Assembly (NCBI GenBank): GCA_017428155.1
Contig: JAFRRJ010000053.1
Location: 62,001-126,000, forward strand
Origin: Clostridiales bacterium
GTDB lineage: Bacteria; Bacillota; Clostridia; Saccharofermentanales; Saccharofermentanaceae
DNA length: 64,000 bases
Direction of reading: 5' to 3'
Position numbers and translations under genes: made by a program
Shown: positions 43,897 through 53,654 of the stretch, piece after piece
Layout of the letters: each line of letters starts with the position of its first letter
How positions within the stretch are numbered: position 1 is the first letter of the stretch
The notes under the pieces: model-generated
What the model saw: the letters and a program-made list of their open reading frames with translations, nothing else
What the model was told of the DNA's origin: nothing
Database searches by the model: none

Positions 43897-44838
43897 TTGA
43901 AAAGGATCAAATCTGAATTGCAAATACTTATCGTTGTCTGCATCATTCTTGTCATAGCTCTCATAGCAGCGGTCATCAAGATCGTTCTTTTGAGACGCGG
44001 CTACGATGAACTTACAGACAACATCAAAGATCAGGTAAATTGTGATACCCAGATTCCGGTAACTCTGACGACCACAGACAGCCATGCGCGCAGGACTGCA
44101 GAGCTGCTTAATAAAGAACTGGCAAACCTTCAAAAAGAACGCAACGAATACATTGACGGAAACCGCAAAGTCGCTGAAGCCGTCACCGGAATCTCGCATG
44201 ATATAAGAACTCCTCTTACGGCTATCAATTCATACCTTGATCTAATGGCAGAAGAAAAAGACGAGGACCTCAAAGCGCAGTATCTCGAGCGCATCAAGAG
44301 CCGCACATTATCATTGAGCGATCTTGCAGATGAACTCTTCAAATACAGCACTTCCGCAGATCCCACAAGATATCCCGTACAAAACGAATCAGTCTCATCT
44401 GAATCTATCGATATCTGCCGTGTTCTTGAAGAATGTATTCTATCCTTCTATGCCGCATTTAAGGATAAAGGAATCGAACCTGAGATAAAACTGCCTGAGC
44501 ATCCCGTAGATGTTCTATGCGACAAGAAGAGTGCAAACAGGATCTTCGAGAACATAATAAGCAATGCGCTCAAGTATGCCGACAACTCACTGGACGTCAG
44601 ACTTGATGACGACGGAACGGCAGTATTCAGCAATCCCGCACCGACCTTAACTCCTATATCGGCAGCCAAACTCTTCGACCGCTATTTCACTGTCAATGAG
44701 GGCAGCGCTTCCACCGGTCTGGGATTCTCAATTGCAAAAGAACTCATATCAAAGAACGGCGGAACAATAGATTCCTCCCTTAAAGACGGTATCTTATACA
44801 TCACGGTAAAGTTTAAGCAGGTCAGTCTTCCAGATTGA
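43897..44838 (+). CDS. Sensor histidine kinase
   Basis: The 313-residue kinase has a single N-terminal membrane segment (about 9-31), a short cytoplasmic linker, the dimerisation helix with phospho-His101 in GISHDIRTPLTAI, and the ATPase domain (NRIFENIISNALKYA; TGLGFSIAKELI). It has no large outside sensor domain, like the kinases of lantibiotic-type ABC operons that sense through the transporter. The TTG at 43897 is the first start after a stop and lacks an SD; a second TTG at 43918 has AAGGA about 11 nt upstream and may be the real start. It overlaps the convergent sir2 gene by 17 nt. Confidence 0.88.
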   Translation: MKRIKSELQILIVVCIILVIALIAAVIKIVLLRRGYDELTDNIKDQVNCDTQIPVTLTTTDSHARRTAELLNKELANLQKERNEYIDGNRKVAEAVTGISHDIRTPLTAINSYLDLMAEEKDEDLKAQYLERIKSRTLSLSDLADELFKYSTSADPTRYPVQNESVSSESIDICRVLEECILSFYAAFKDKGIEPEIKLPEHPVDVLCDKKSANRIFENIISNALKYADNSLDVRLDDDGTAVFSNPAPTLTPISAAKLFDRYFTVNEGSASTGLGFSIAKELISKNGGTIDSSLKDGILYITVKFKQVSLPD

Positions 44839-45571
44839 TCGAATCAAGGACTTCAGTAATGTTGTCATGGAATACAAGCTTGGCATTCCTGTCAGCAAAG
44901 GTCTTATCCCTGTTGATTATTATCAGATTCTCACCGCTGAAATCGTATGCAAGTGAAGCAGCAGGCTGAACAGCCAGGGATGTGCCTCCGATAATGAGGC
45001 AGTCTGCTCTGAATACGAGTCTTTTGGATTCTATCCATGCTGTTTGCGGAAGACCCTCGCCATATAAAGTAACATCAGGCCTTACCATACCTCCGCACTT
45101 AGGACACTTCGGGATAGGACCTTCTGCCTTGAATATGAAATCAGCAGGATATTTCTCGTGACACTTCATGCAGTAATTACGAAGTGTGGAGCCGTGGACT
45201 TCCTGAACATTGCGGCTTCCTGCTCTCTGATGAAGACCGTCGATATTCTGAGTAATGATTCCGTCGAGCTTGCCTGCCTTCTCCATCTCGGCAAGCTTAT
45301 AGTGAGCTCTGTTGGGTTCGATGCCCGATGTGTCGAGCTTCTGTCTGTAGAACTCATAGAAGACATCCGGGTGATCGATAAGGCAATCGATGCTCAGGAG
45401 ATATTCAGGACTGTACCTGTCGAACTTTACATCGTGCTGGTTATAAAGGCCGTCCTTGCTTCTGAAGTCAGGAATACCGCTTTCCGTGGATACTCCGGCA
45501 CCGCCGAAGAACACTATGTGATTGCTTGTCCTGATAATCCTGTTAAGTTCAGCTACACTTTGCTGGTCCAT
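44822..45571 (-). CDS. NAD-dependent protein deacylase, sirtuin family
   Basis: Removes acetyl or other acyl groups from lysines using NAD. The 249 residues show the NAD loop GGAGVSTESGIPDFRS, TQNIDGLHQRAG with the catalytic His, and a zinc site from CMKC and CPKC pairs. I chose the ATG at 45571 because GGGAGAG lies 5 nt upstream; the frame is open to 45598. It follows dnaE by 13 nt, so it ends a uvrB-dnaE-sir2 operon. Confidence 0.93.
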   Translation of the reverse strand: MDQQSVAELNRIIRTSNHIVFFGGAGVSTESGIPDFRSKDGLYNQHDVKFDRYSPEYLLSIDCLIDHPDVFYEFYRQKLDTSGIEPNRAHYKLAEMEKAGKLDGIITQNIDGLHQRAGSRNVQEVHGSTLRNYCMKCHEKYPADFIFKAEGPIPKCPKCGGMVRPDVTLYGEGLPQTAWIESKRLVFRADCLIIGGTSLAVQPAASLAYDFSGENLIIINRDKTFADRNAKLVFHDNITEVLDSINLED

Positions 45572-45584
45572 ATCTGCTCTCCCT

Positions 45585-48500
45585 TCATAAGATCTCAATA
45601 TTGTCTTCGCCTACAAGTTCCGCGAGTTTATTAAGGACAGCCTCATCAGGCTGTATCCTGCATATATCATCAAGTCTGGTAATACTCTTATCAGATTCGA
45701 ATAAGACTTCGACAGGCATATTTCCGTGGAAATATGCAAGGAAATTAAGAAGTCTTCCAAAGCCCTTTGAATCCGGTCTTCCTGAATACTTGATCCTTAA
45801 TACCTGTCCGCTGCGTTCCTCTGTCTTTGGCGCAGGAGCAGTCTCAGGAACTGCTGCAGGCTTAGTAACTTCGGCCTGAACCTGAGCAGGAGCGGGAGAG
45901 GATGTCTTACTTATTATCTGCTTTACAGCGGGAGCACCGTCTCTTTCTCTTAATGCAGTCTGATACGCCCTGTCGTTCCTTATGGCACTCATTAATGCCG
46001 GATCATCAGACAGTTCATAACAGCAGTCGGCAAACATCGACAGCTCACCGCCTTCTCTCATCTGCCTTCTTCCGATGAAGAGATAAGGCTTGTTCTTCTC
46101 TACCATTCTATTGAATGTATCGAAGTTCTTGCCGAAGAGGAGAACCTCAAAAGTGCCGCTCAGATCCTCGCAGCTTATAGTGCTCATCATGGTCTTTTTC
46201 TTCGTATAGCCTGTACGCTTGTCAGTGACCATTCCGCACATGGCAACCTGCTTATTGTCATCCAATGCATCACTTCCTGAAAGCGCTAATATATCTGCTG
46301 CTTCAGACATATCGAATGTGGCAATTTCTGATATTAGTTTGGTATAAGAAGCCAGAGGGTTGCCGGACAGATAGATGCCCACCATCTCCTTCTCATATCC
46401 GAGCTTCTGGCTGTCAGGATACTCGGGAATGTCAGGGATATAGATGGACGGACCTGCTGTCTCCGAACCGCCGAGATCAAAGAGCGACAACTGTCCCTCA
46501 ATATTGCGGCTCTCTTCGTGTGCAAGCTTCTCCAATTCAGTCTGTACGCACGCCGTCATCTGTGCTCTTGTAAGACCGAATGAATCCATGCAGGAAGCAA
46601 GTATCAAGGACTCTGCCACGGGCTTTTTAACGCCAATCTTGGAAGCTCTCACTACGAAGTCTTCAAAAGACTTATATTCACCGTTCTTATCTCTGTCATT
46701 TAAGATATCAAGGACTGCGCCCTCACCGACGTTCTTGATTACCGTAAGACCGATCCTGATCTTGCGGTCACCTTCGGTTGTGAAGCGTTCACGGCTCTTA
46801 TTGATGTCGGGAGGCAATACTTCAATTCCCATTGCCGAGCAGCAGGATATATAGTAGGAAGCTTTCCCCAGATCATTCCTGAATGAATTAAGTGTTGCCG
46901 CCATGAACTCAGTCGGATAGTAGTACTTGAAGTATGCAGTCCAGTATCCTACGACCGCATAGCATGCCGCGTGAGACTTGTTAAAGGCATATCCGGCAAA
47001 TCCGGATACATCATCGAAGATCTTTGCGGCAGTGTTCTCCGGCACGCCTCGCTTGATACATCCGTCGACCGGCCTTCCCTTGTCGTCTATACCGCCGTAC
47101 ATGAACAGATTTCTGTAATTCTCCATCAGGGACTTCTTCTTTTTGCTCATCGCACGTCTGATGTTGTCAGACTGTCCCATAGAGAAGCCTGCAAGATCTC
47201 TTACGATCTGCATTACCTGCTCCTGATATATCGCACATCCGTATGTGACATTGAGGATCGGCTCAAGGAGCGGATGGTCATATCTGATGTGCGACGGATT
47301 TCTCTTGCAGTCGACATATTTAGGTATCTGATCCATAGGACCGGGTCTGTAAAGTGAGATACCGGCGATAATATCCTCAAGACTCTCCGGCTCAAGCTGC
47401 TTCATGAATGACGTCATTCCGCGGCTCTCAAGCTGGAATATGCCTACGGTCTCTCCGCGGCTTATCATCTTAAATATACCGGGGTCATCCAGAGGGATCC
47501 TGTCAAGATCGATCGTCTTGTCGTAATTATTCTTTACAAGTTCAACACAGTCCTGAAGAACAGTCAAAGTCCTAAGTCCCAGAAAGTCGAACTTGAGAAG
47601 TCCGATGCTCTCGACATCTGATTTTGCAAACTGAACTGCAACAGTGTCATCGTTCACGGCAAGCGGAGCAATGTCAGTAATATCCTTGCCTGATATTATT
47701 ATTCCCGCAGCGTGCGTTCCTGCATTGCGTGGAAGCCCTTCAACACGCATTGCCATATCAATGACCTTGCGCGATTCAGGATCGGTGTCATAAGCTTCCT
47801 TGAATTCCGTGCTGATCTCAAGAGCCTGCTTCAATGTCATGCCGACGGAAAAAGGTATCATCTTCGTGAGCTTGTTGCTCTGTGATATCGGCATATTAAG
47901 AACTCTTGCAACGTCCTTTACGGCCTGCCTTGCGGCAAGTGTACCGAAAGTAATAACGTGCGCAACTCTGGACTTGCCGTATTTCTCCGTTACATAGTCT
48001 ATTGCTATCTGTCTTCTTTCATCGTTGAAGTCGACGTCGAAGTCAGGCATTGATACTCTTTCCGCGTTCAGGAAACGCTCGAAAACAAGTCCGTATCTTA
48101 TCGGATCGATATCTGTGATACCAACTGCATAAGCGACGAGTGAACCCGCACCGGAGCCTCTTCCGGGGCCCACAGTGACATCATGTGTCTTGGCGTAATT
48201 AATGAAGTCCCATACGATGAGATAGTAATCGGTATATCCCATGCTGTTAATTACGGACAATTCATATTCGGCACGCTTCATATAATCATCGGCACTTCCT
48301 GTGGGAGGTGTTACTTCAAATCTCTTCTTCAGGCCCTTATATGTAAGATCCGAAAGGTATTCAGCATGGTCCTTATAACCTTGCGGAACTTCATATACGG
48401 GAAGATGAATTGTGTTGAAATCATATTCGGCATTGCACATGTCGGCAATCCTGCCGGTATTCTCGATAGCTTCCGGTAATTCAGGGAAGAAACGGCGCAT

Positions 48501-49259
48501 CTCGGTCTCTGATTTAACATAGAAATCGTTGCAGGTCATGCGCATACGGTTCTCATCGTCGATCCTTGCAGCCGTAGATATGCAAAGAAGAATGTCCTGA
48601 GCCTCATAGTCTTCCTTCATTAGGTAGTGGCAGTCGTTAGTGGCTACAAGGGGAATCCCGGTCTCATTAGACATCTTGATGAGAGCTGCATTGACCTTCG
48701 CCTGCTCGGGTGTGGTATTGGCCTGAATCTCAAGATAGTAATTCCCCCTGCCGAACAGCTTATCGTACCAGAGCGCCGTCTGTGTGGCCTTCTCGGTATC
48801 TCCTGAAAGGATCAGGGAAGATAATTTGCCGGCAAGACAGCCTGACAGACAGATAAGTCCTTCATGCCACTTCTCGAGAAGCTCCTCATCTATCCTTGGT
48901 CTTCTGTAAAAGCCTTCGGTGAAGCCTGTGGAGACAAGCTTATTGAGATTTGTAAGACCCTGATTATCCTTGGCTAAAAGGATCAAGTGATTATAGTATT
49001 TGTCCTCTCTTCCGGGCGTAACTGTCTTATCAAATCTCGAACCCGGGGCGACATAGACTTCACAGCCGATTATCGGATGAATTCCGTTAGCCTTCATCTC
49101 TCTGTAGAATGAGACAGCACCGTACATTACACCGTGGTCAGTAATAGCACACGATGTCATTCCCATATCCTTAAGCCTTGCGGCAAGATCCTTGATCTTT
49201 ATAGCGCCGTCAAGGAGACTGTATTCCGTATGAAGATGCAAGTGACAAAAGCCGCTCAT
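45585..49259 (-). CDS. dnaE: DNA polymerase III alpha subunit
   Basis: The 1224-residue replicative polymerase of the DnaE type has an N-terminal PHP domain (HLHTEYSLLDGAIKI; TSCAITDHGVMYGA), the palm with PDFDVDF metal-binding Asp and GPGRGSGAGSL, the fingers (YQEQVMQIVRDLAGFSMGQSD), a helix-hairpin-helix and a C-terminal OB-fold region. The C-terminal tail has a Pro/Ala-rich linker (about 1115-1150), then a final domain. The start overlaps the uvrB stop by 4 nt (ATGA), so replicase expression appears tied to the SOS-controlled uvrB promoter. Confidence 0.96.
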   Translation of the reverse strand: MSGFCHLHLHTEYSLLDGAIKIKDLAARLKDMGMTSCAITDHGVMYGAVSFYREMKANGIHPIIGCEVYVAPGSRFDKTVTPGREDKYYNHLILLAKDNQGLTNLNKLVSTGFTEGFYRRPRIDEELLEKWHEGLICLSGCLAGKLSSLILSGDTEKATQTALWYDKLFGRGNYYLEIQANTTPEQAKVNAALIKMSNETGIPLVATNDCHYLMKEDYEAQDILLCISTAARIDDENRMRMTCNDFYVKSETEMRRFFPELPEAIENTGRIADMCNAEYDFNTIHLPVYEVPQGYKDHAEYLSDLTYKGLKKRFEVTPPTGSADDYMKRAEYELSVINSMGYTDYYLIVWDFINYAKTHDVTVGPGRGSGAGSLVAYAVGITDIDPIRYGLVFERFLNAERVSMPDFDVDFNDERRQIAIDYVTEKYGKSRVAHVITFGTLAARQAVKDVARVLNMPISQSNKLTKMIPFSVGMTLKQALEISTEFKEAYDTDPESRKVIDMAMRVEGLPRNAGTHAAGIIISGKDITDIAPLAVNDDTVAVQFAKSDVESIGLLKFDFLGLRTLTVLQDCVELVKNNYDKTIDLDRIPLDDPGIFKMISRGETVGIFQLESRGMTSFMKQLEPESLEDIIAGISLYRPGPMDQIPKYVDCKRNPSHIRYDHPLLEPILNVTYGCAIYQEQVMQIVRDLAGFSMGQSDNIRRAMSKKKKSLMENYRNLFMYGGIDDKGRPVDGCIKRGVPENTAAKIFDDVSGFAGYAFNKSHAACYAVVGYWTAYFKYYYPTEFMAATLNSFRNDLGKASYYISCCSAMGIEVLPPDINKSRERFTTEGDRKIRIGLTVIKNVGEGAVLDILNDRDKNGEYKSFEDFVVRASKIGVKKPVAESLILASCMDSFGLTRAQMTACVQTELEKLAHEESRNIEGQLSLFDLGGSETAGPSIYIPDIPEYPDSQKLGYEKEMVGIYLSGNPLASYTKLISEIATFDMSEAADILALSGSDALDDNKQVAMCGMVTDKRTGYTKKKTMMSTISCEDLSGTFEVLLFGKNFDTFNRMVEKNKPYLFIGRRQMREGGELSMFADCCYELSDDPALMSAIRNDRAYQTALRERDGAPAVKQIISKTSSPAPAQVQAEVTKPAAVPETAPAPKTEERSGQVLRIKYSGRPDSKGFGRLLNFLAYFHGNMPVEVLFESDKSITRLDDICRIQPDEAVLNKLAELVGEDNIEIL

Positions 49260-51274
49260 TTCTTCTTCCCCTTAAGTTCAATGATTATATCTCTTATCTC
49301 AGCCGCCCTCTCGAAGTCAAGATCCTTGGCAGCCTTGGTCATCTCTATTGTAAGCTTATCGATAAGCTTATTGTTCTCTTCCTCGGTTCCTCCCGATACT
49401 CCTTCATTGACAAGCCTTGCAGGATCTATGCCCTTGGAAGCTTTACCCCTTCCCTTTCCGGAAGAAGCTTCCTTGCTGCTCTCGGCAACGATATCAAATA
49501 CATCTCTTACAGCCTTCTTTATAGTTCTCGGAGTGATGTTATGCTCCTCATTGAACTTCTTCTGGATGGCTCTTCTTCTGTTAGTCTCAGAAACTGCATT
49601 CATCATGGAATCAGTTACTTCATCTGCATAAAGTATAACTCTTCCGTGGTCATTCCTCGCACATCTTCCGATTATCTGGATAAGGGATCTCTCGGATCTT
49701 AAGAATCCTTCCTTGTCGGCATCAAGTATCATGAGTAAAGATACCTCCGGCAGGTCGATACCCTCTCTTAAGAGATTAATTCCGACGATAACGTCTATCT
49801 CGTCGTTACGCAGCTGATTCAATATCTGCATACGCTCTACGGCCTTGATGTCAGAGTGCAGATAAGTAACCCTGATATTCTCCTTCTTAAGGAAATCCGT
49901 AAGGTCTTCTGCCATCCTCTTGGTGAGCGTCATGATAAGACTCTTATCACCTGTCTTCTTCTGCTCTTTAAGCTCGGCAAGAATGTCTTCGATCTGGCCG
50001 TCAACGGGCCGTACGAAGATCTCAGGCTCAAGAAGACCTGTAGGTCTTATCATCTGCTCGACGATCTGTTCGCTGTGCTCCTTCTCATAATCCGCAGGCG
50101 TAGCGCTTACGAATACGGTCTGCCCCATGCGCTGCTCAAACTCATTGAACTTCAGAGGTCTGTTATCGAATGCTGAAGGAAGTCTGAAGCCGTATTGCAC
50201 GAGCATCTCCTTCCTTGACCTGTCACCGTTATACATGGCACCGACCTGAGGAATTGTCTGGTGGGACTCATCGATAAATAAAAGGAAATCTTCAGGGAAG
50301 AAGTCCATCAATGTGCACGGAGGCTCTCCCTCTGCCCTTCCTGCTATGTGCCTTGAGTAATTCTCTATGCCTTTGCAGAAGCCCGTCTCACGCAGCATAT
50401 CAACGTCATAACGGGTACGCTGCTCGAGCCTGTATGCGGCGATCATGTCACCTGCATCCCTCAGTTCCTTGAGCCTTACCTCAAGCTCTTCCTCAATGCG
50501 TTCTATAGCCTTGTTGAGCTTGGCCCTGCCTGTGGCATAGTGTGATGCCGGGAACAGCTCAATATAATCTTTTGTAAATTCAGTCCTGCCCGTGATGGCA
50601 TCGACATAGCTTATCTTCTCTATCTCATCACCGAAGAAACTGATCCTGGTCAGCGTATGCTCGGAATCAGGAGTCCAGATATCGATGACATCGCCCTTCT
50701 TCCTGAATAAGCCTCTCTGAAGATCGAAGTCATTGCGCGTGTACTGCATGTTGATAAGCTTTGCCATAACAACATCCATCGGTACTTCAAGGCCTGTCTC
50801 GAGCATGAGTGCTAACGCGAGATAATCCTCTTTCTCACCGATGCCGTAAATACAGGAAACCGAAGCAACGATTATGACATCATCTCTTGTAAGAAGCGAC
50901 TTTGTGGCTTCGTGACGCATACGGTCGATCTCATCATTGATCGATGAATCTTTCTCAATATACGTATCGGTTGCCGCAATATACGCTTCCGGCTGATAGT
51001 AATCGTAGTAGGAGATGAAATATTCTACGGCATTCTCGGGAAACAACTCCTTGAATTCAGCATACAGCTGGCCGGCAAGGGTCTTGTTGTGCGCTAGGAC
51101 AAGCGTGGGGCGCTGAACGCGCTCAATGATGTTGGCCATTGTAAAGGTCTTGCCTGAACCCGTAACACCAAGCAGAGTCTGACCTCTCATGCCTTCCTTA
51201 ATGCCCTGTACCAGAGCATTTATTGCTTCGGGCTGGTCGCCCGACGGCTTGAAATCGGATCTGAGCTTAAACAT
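49256..51274 (-). CDS. uvrB: Excinuclease ABC subunit B
   Basis: Damage-verifying helicase of nucleotide excision repair. 672 residues from the ATG at 51274; the frame runs further up but MFKLRSDFKPSGDQPEAI is the normal N-terminus. Walker A GVTGSGKTFT, beta-hairpin region (YYDYYQPEAYI), helicase motif VGINLLREGIDLPEVSL, and the C-terminal UVR motif (LTIEMTKAAKDLDFERAAEIRD). SOS box at 51318-51331 within its promoter. First gene of the operon with dnaE and sir2. Confidence 0.97.
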   Translation of the reverse strand: MFKLRSDFKPSGDQPEAINALVQGIKEGMRGQTLLGVTGSGKTFTMANIIERVQRPTLVLAHNKTLAGQLYAEFKELFPENAVEYFISYYDYYQPEAYIAATDTYIEKDSSINDEIDRMRHEATKSLLTRDDVIIVASVSCIYGIGEKEDYLALALMLETGLEVPMDVVMAKLINMQYTRNDFDLQRGLFRKKGDVIDIWTPDSEHTLTRISFFGDEIEKISYVDAITGRTEFTKDYIELFPASHYATGRAKLNKAIERIEEELEVRLKELRDAGDMIAAYRLEQRTRYDVDMLRETGFCKGIENYSRHIAGRAEGEPPCTLMDFFPEDFLLFIDESHQTIPQVGAMYNGDRSRKEMLVQYGFRLPSAFDNRPLKFNEFEQRMGQTVFVSATPADYEKEHSEQIVEQMIRPTGLLEPEIFVRPVDGQIEDILAELKEQKKTGDKSLIMTLTKRMAEDLTDFLKKENIRVTYLHSDIKAVERMQILNQLRNDEIDVIVGINLLREGIDLPEVSLLMILDADKEGFLRSERSLIQIIGRCARNDHGRVILYADEVTDSMMNAVSETNRRRAIQKKFNEEHNITPRTIKKAVRDVFDIVAESSKEASSGKGRGKASKGIDPARLVNEGVSGGTEEENNKLIDKLTIEMTKAAKDLDFERAAEIRDIIIELKGKKK

Positions 51275-51312
51275 ATATCGTGTATTCCTGACGCAAGTAA
51301 ATCTTTGAGTTA

Positions 51313-51341
51313 ATTCTAGAACGTTTGTTCTGATATTGCAA
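51313..51341 (-). promoter_or_regulatory. uvrB promoter with SOS (LexA) box
   Basis: On the minus strand: -35 TTGCAA (51336-51341), 17 nt, -10 TAGAAT (51313-51318). The spacer holds AGAACAAACGTTCT (51318-51331), a perfect dyad of the Gram-positive LexA site GAACNNNNGTTC, placed so that LexA would block the polymerase. Confidence 0.85.
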
Positions 51342-51353
51342 TACAGTATAAAG

Positions 51354-52271
51354 CTATTGGCCGCAAATCGGGACATCTCCGATGAGTCCGTAAACGCGCT
51401 CTTTGGCCGGCGGATCCGTGCCTTCCGTCTCGGCTTCCGCGGCAGCAAGTGCCATGCAGAGCCTGAATGTTTCTTCGGAAGACATTCCCTCATCCAATGC
51501 GTAAGCAAGACCTGCCGTCATAGCGTCTCCGCAGCCTGTCGTGCAGCTTACCTTAACGTCTAATGCCCCGGAATAGTAAACATTCTGATCTCCGTCAGCG
51601 AAAACAGCTCCTCTGCTGCCCATTGAAATCATGCAGGCTGTACCGCATTCGAGAACGATCCTCCCCGCTTCATCAACTGCACAGTCACTGTCTATTCCTA
51701 ATTCCTCACAGGTGGGCTTGATGGCATAAGGCCCGGCCTTAAGACCTTCCCTCAAATACCTGCCTGAACAATCCAGTATTACTCTGACACCATGAACGGA
51801 ATTAAATGTCTTTATGAGACCCGCATAGATATCAGAAGGTGAACCTGCCGGTGCGCTTCCGGAGATGACCACGATATCTCCTGCTGCGAGCCTTTCTGAT
51901 ACCGAAGCCTTAAGCTTTTCGATCGAAGCACTGTCATATAAAGGTCCGTCACCGTTGATATCAGTAGTTACGCCATTCTCGCCGGAGATCTTGATGTTTG
52001 TCCTTGTGCTTCCTGAAGGATATCTGACACTGATAACCTCAAAGCCATCAGATTCAAGCATATTCTTAAGATTCTCACCGTCATCACCGCATATTCCCAT
52101 GCATGTGACAGACTTCTTATCCAGAACCTTAAGGACCTTGGAAACATTGATGCCTTTGCCGCCCGGATCTGTCCTCATCCCGTAAGACTTGTTTATGCTT
52201 CCCGGCATAAGGCCGTCTTTTACATGAAGGCTTACATCGATTGCGGGATTTAAGGTAACCGTGTAGATCAT
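51354..52271 (-). CDS. 1-phosphofructokinase-family kinase
   Basis: PfkB-family sugar-phosphate kinase, 305 residues. N-terminal YTVTLNPAIDVSLHV, GGKGINVSKVLKVLD, and the catalytic/ATP motif CTTGCGDAMTAGLAYAL fit FruK/LacC (1-phosphofructokinase or tagatose-6-phosphate kinase). No fructose PTS gene lies nearby, so the substrate is not certain. It follows the alkD-like gene by 3 nt. Confidence 0.88.
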   Translation of the reverse strand: MIYTVTLNPAIDVSLHVKDGLMPGSINKSYGMRTDPGGKGINVSKVLKVLDKKSVTCMGICGDDGENLKNMLESDGFEVISVRYPSGSTRTNIKISGENGVTTDINGDGPLYDSASIEKLKASVSERLAAGDIVVISGSAPAGSPSDIYAGLIKTFNSVHGVRVILDCSGRYLREGLKAGPYAIKPTCEELGIDSDCAVDEAGRIVLECGTACMISMGSRGAVFADGDQNVYYSGALDVKVSCTTGCGDAMTAGLAYALDEGMSSEETFRLCMALAAAEAETEGTDPPAKERVYGLIGDVPICGQ

Positions 52272-52274
52272 AGC

Positions 52275-52964
52275 TCACGCCTTTCTTCTTAAGGTCTTCA
52301 GGTATTCCTTCTGTTCGGGTGTTATGCGGTAGCTCTCGACTGCTTTCCGGATTGATTTGTTATGTGTCCATTTGTCGAGCTTCTGCTTTTCGATATAGGG
52401 CAATGCGGCATCGTACTGCTTTGCAAGTGCGGTCGCAAAATACCATGCGGTCATCATGTTGACGTAGTATTCGTCAGATCTTATTCTCGAGACCTTCGTA
52501 AGATAAGAAGTCTTGAAATCCTCATCAAGGAAATGCTCCATGAGCATTCCTATCGCAAATCTTTTAACGTAAGTCATATCTGACTTGATCCATCTATCAA
52601 TGTATTCCAGGAGAAGCGCTTTCTCCTTCGCGAAAACCTTCGGCGACATCTGATCGCAGGTCGCCCAGTTATCTACGTAGGGAAGAAACTTATCAACGAG
52701 TTCAAACGCACTTTTGGCATCCTTCATTCCGGAAAGGATAAAAGCGTGAAGCTGGTTCTCTTCAAAATACTTGTGCGGAAGCTCACCTAGAAACTCCAAA
52801 ACATCATCACTTTTGGATAACTCCTTAGCCATTTTGCGGAGCGCGGGAGTCCTTACGCCGATAATGCTCTCCGCAGGAACCGTAGGGATTATGGTTATCT
52901 GCATGTCGCGGTAACCTTTATCCTGAAGTTTTATGAGTTCCTGATATATAGTGTCCTTGATCAT
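52275..52964 (-). CDS. DNA alkylation repair protein (AlkD-like)
   Basis: The 229-residue HEAT-repeat glycosylase family protein has GVRTPALRKMAKEL, a WATCDQMSPKVF helix, WIKSDMTYVKRFAIGMLM and MTAWYFATAL. AlkD-type enzymes remove bulky or positively charged alkylated bases (3-methyladenine, 7-methylguanine). It lies in an apparent operon with the PAP2-like gene (4 nt upstream) and fruK, upstream of uvrB. Confidence 0.9.
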   Translation of the reverse strand: MIKDTIYQELIKLQDKGYRDMQITIIPTVPAESIIGVRTPALRKMAKELSKSDDVLEFLGELPHKYFEENQLHAFILSGMKDAKSAFELVDKFLPYVDNWATCDQMSPKVFAKEKALLLEYIDRWIKSDMTYVKRFAIGMLMEHFLDEDFKTSYLTKVSRIRSDEYYVNMMTAWYFATALAKQYDAALPYIEKQKLDKWTHNKSIRKAVESYRITPEQKEYLKTLRRKA

Positions 52965-52967
52965 GGA

Positions 52968-53429
52968 TCAGAAGATCAGATACATGATAACAGCCGTTGC
53001 AACACCAAGCACACATCCTGCCGCAACCTGCAAAGGCGTGTGGCCGAGGAGTTCTTTGAGCTTCTCCTCGTTGGGGAGATCGGCACCTGTGATCTTCTCG
53101 AACATCTCTGCCATAACGTTAAGGAGCTCTGCCTGCTTGCCTGCCTGATATCTGACATTCATTGCATCGTGCATTACAACGATCGCAAGTATCATGGCGA
53201 TCGCAAAAACCGCTGAATCAAAGCCTTCGTAAAGACCTGTGGCAACAGCAACAGATACGACAGTAGCCGTATGTCCGCTCGGCATACCGCCGTCACCGAA
53301 CAATCTCTCGAGGCTGAACTTCTTAGTTAATATGAAATTGCTGATCGTCTTGAATACCTGAGCCAAAAACCACGAAGCAACACCGACGACCAATATCCTG
53401 TTAGTTATTATCTGAAGCAGGAAATCCAT
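52968..53429 (-). CDS. Divergent PAP2-family protein (DUF212)
   Basis: 153 residues, about four membrane segments, with GDGGMPSGHTATVVSVAVATGL and MHDAMNVRYQAGKQAELLN, the DUF212 pattern (PSGH retained). It is distant from classical lipid phosphatases and the activity is not established. The promoter is probably at 53461-53489; AAGG 8 nt before the ATG. Confidence 0.86.
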   Translation of the reverse strand: MDFLLQIITNRILVVGVASWFLAQVFKTISNFILTKKFSLERLFGDGGMPSGHTATVVSVAVATGLYEGFDSAVFAIAMILAIVVMHDAMNVRYQAGKQAELLNVMAEMFEKITGADLPNEEKLKELLGHTPLQVAAGCVLGVATAVIMYLIF

Positions 53430-53460
53430 AAATTACCTTCTTATTCCAAAATTCTAATCT

Positions 53461-53489
53461 ATTTTACTCTATCGGGGGCGAAAAACCAA
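53461..53489 (-). promoter_or_regulatory. Probable promoter of the DUF212-alkD-fruK operon
   Basis: On the minus strand: -35 TTGGTT (53484-53489), 17 nt, -10 TAAAAT (53461-53466), just after the obgE-side terminator. Confidence 0.5.
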
Positions 53490-53490
53490 A

Positions 53491-53525
53491 CAAAAAAAGA
53501 TGCCGCAGGATCAACTGCGGCATCT
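53491..53525 (-). terminator. Terminator of the rplU-obgE operon
   Basis: On the minus strand AGATGCCGCAG pairs with CTGCGGCATCT, 11 bp with a 6-nt loop, followed by TTTTTTTG. It lies about 130 nt after the obgE stop; the interval (53526-53654) holds no gene, only the palindrome ATTGTTAACAAT. Confidence 0.93.
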
Positions 53526-53654
53526 CTACAAACAAACTCAAAACTAAAAGATCGCTATCATCTCGACTTACAATGAAATAATACATTACCATTAAGGCAT
53601 CATAAGGAAACAATTGTTAACAATCGGTAAACAAAAGGCCCCAATTATGGCGTC

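Noticed and set aside
45158..45634. Plus-strand frame opposite sir2
   Set aside because: Shadow frame of the sirtuin gene without SD or recognisable domain.
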